Shown piece by piece: positions 7,039 through 7,393 of a stretch of DNA of 7,393 nt. A model generated the notes under the pieces. The model saw only the letters and a list, made by a program, of their open reading frames with translations, searched no databases and was not told where the DNA came from. Source of the stretch: Deltaproteobacteria bacterium (GTDB lineage Bacteria > Desulfobacterota > GWC2-55-46 > S146-70); the NCBI GenBank assembly GCA_015492395.1, contig WGFD01000257.1, positions 1 to 7,393 of the forward strand, read 5' to 3'. The translations under genes were made by a program, and so were the position numbers. Every line of letters begins with the position of its first letter. The first letter of the stretch is position 1.

Positions 7039-7292
7039 CAATGCGTGTCGCCTGGCCTGCCGCGACGGGCTTCATGGACGAGAGCCGGCACACCTTCTTC
7101 CCTGAGGCCCTTTTGCCCGGCCTTCTCCTCTCCGTACATCCGGAGCTCCCTCCACTTCCGTCCCCAGAGATACTGACGCAGGGCCTCGCGGACAAGCTCC
7201 GACTTGGTGCGAGATTCTTCCTTCGCCGCCCTTTCGGCCGTTTCGGCCATATCAGGCGGCAAGGATATGTTCCATATCTTTGAAACACGCAT
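7038..7292 (-). CDS. Ribbon-helix-helix (CopG-like) antitoxin
   Basis: An 84-residue protein. Residues 4-43 form a ribbon-helix-helix DNA-binding domain: beta strand SKIWNISLPP, helix AETAERAAKEES, turn, then helix TKSELVREALRQYL. Two chains dimerise through the strand, which reads the operator. The charged C-terminal tail, including GVPALVHEARRGR, should be the part that folds onto and blocks the PIN toxin encoded just downstream. ATG 7292 has a strong GGAGG six bases upstream. This is the usual antitoxin-first order. A candidate operator lies just before the gene, so the antitoxin, alone or with toxin, probably represses its own promoter. No truncation is seen. Confidence 0.9.
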   Translation of the reverse strand: MRVSKIWNISLPPDMAETAERAAKEESRTKSELVREALRQYLWGRKWRELRMYGEEKAGQKGLREEGVPALVHEARRGRPGDTH

Positions 7293-7298
7293 GGCGAG

Positions 7299-7303
7299 CC
7301 TCC
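7299..7303 (-). promoter_or_regulatory. Ribosome binding site of the antitoxin
   Basis: GGAGG on the minus strand, 6 bases before ATG 7292. A near-ideal site, in keeping with antitoxin being made in excess over toxin. Confidence 0.8.
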
Positions 7304-7304
7304 A

Positions 7305-7319
7305 TATTACTAAGTAATA
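7305..7319. promoter_or_regulatory. Palindromic operator candidate of the toxin-antitoxin operon
   Basis: TATTAC and GTAATA are perfect inverted repeats around a 3-base centre (TATTACTAAGTAATA). The site lies between the -10 element and the ribosome site and covers the predicted transcription start. Ribbon-helix-helix antitoxins bind short repeats of this kind, so this is the likely autoregulatory site. The link to this protein is inferred from position. Confidence 0.6.
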
Positions 7320-7321
7320 CA

Positions 7322-7350
7322 GTTATAACGCAACTCGGGCCGGCGGTAAA
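7322..7350 (-). promoter_or_regulatory. Sigma-70-type promoter of the toxin-antitoxin operon
   Basis: On the minus strand TTTACC (7345-7350, -35) is followed after exactly 17 bases by TATAAC (7322-7327, -10). Transcription would start near 7315, inside the palindrome. A second pairing, TTGCGT with TAATAT, is less likely because transcription would start too near the ATG to include the ribosome site. Confidence 0.5.
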
Positions 7351-7351
7351 G

Positions 7352-7393
7352 AACGCAGCCGCGCCCGCAGATGCCCCGTACCGTGAGGTATTG
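7352..7393 (+). repeat. 42-bp direct repeat, copy 2 (runs to the window end)
   Basis: Same orientation as 6422-6463, with 39 of 42 bases identical. The match is still unbroken at the last base of the window, so the repeat may extend further. It lies just upstream of the toxin-antitoxin promoter. Confidence 0.85.

Noticed and set aside
6559..7283. Overlapping plus-strand reading frames of about 120-130 codons
   Set aside because: They are antisense to the toxin and antitoxin genes, give no recognisable protein, and exist because the GC-rich DNA has few stops.
1..7393. CRISPR array, tRNA or rRNA gene, complete insertion sequence
   Set aside because: No regularly spaced repeats, cloverleaf, rRNA-like sequence or transposase were seen on either strand.

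Overview
The window is bacterial. It holds the 3' half of a phage-defence operon of the BREX (bacteriophage exclusion) type, with unrelated accessory DNA on both sides. The organism cannot be named from this sequence. Genes are tightly packed, translation is coupled through short overlaps, and Shine-Dalgarno sites are of the GGAG/GAGG kind. Base composition is strongly mosaic: single 60-base rows counted by hand give about 35-43% G+C in the left gene, roughly 43-60% in the central operon and up to 68% in the right-hand toxin-antitoxin module. This looks like a defence island built from parts of different origin, but it is an impression from a few rows, not a full calculation.

Left edge (1-764): the C-terminal part of an AT-rich gene whose start lies outside the window. 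It encodes a COG2865-type protein (AlbA_2 / RecG-C-like family) with an intact GHKL-type ATP-binding domain. It is followed by an AU-rich hairpin plus T-tract and by a 10-base duplication of the first bases of the next gene.

Centre (765-6323): three same-strand genes with overlapping ends. They are a SNF2-type superfamily 2 helicase (BrxHII-like, 930 aa), a PglZ-domain protein of the alkaline phosphatase superfamily with all expected metal ligands (665 aa), and a 259-aa protein best explained as BrxA. The order brxHII-pglZ-brxA is the downstream half of a type 3 BREX locus; type 5 also uses brxHII but usually has other neighbours. The genes that would complete the system (brxF, brxC/pglY, the methyltransferase pglXI) would lie upstream of the window. 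In BREX the methyltransferase marks host DNA, while the ATPase, helicase and PglZ are needed to block replication of unmarked phage DNA.

Right of the operon (6324-6627): about 300 bases of debris. A well-placed ribosome site and GTG open a reading frame that stops after 23 codons. Then come one copy of a 42-base repeat, an imperfect 13-bp inverted repeat, and the C-terminal SEC-C zinc motif of a gene that has lost its front.

Right edge (6628-7393): a complete toxin-antitoxin operon on the minus strand, a ribbon-helix-helix antitoxin followed by a PIN-domain (VapC-like) toxin. It has a readable promoter, a palindromic operator candidate over the predicted transcription start, and a strong ribosome site. 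The 42-base repeat occurs again at the window end, so direct repeats flank the toxin-antitoxin module and the SEC-C remnant.
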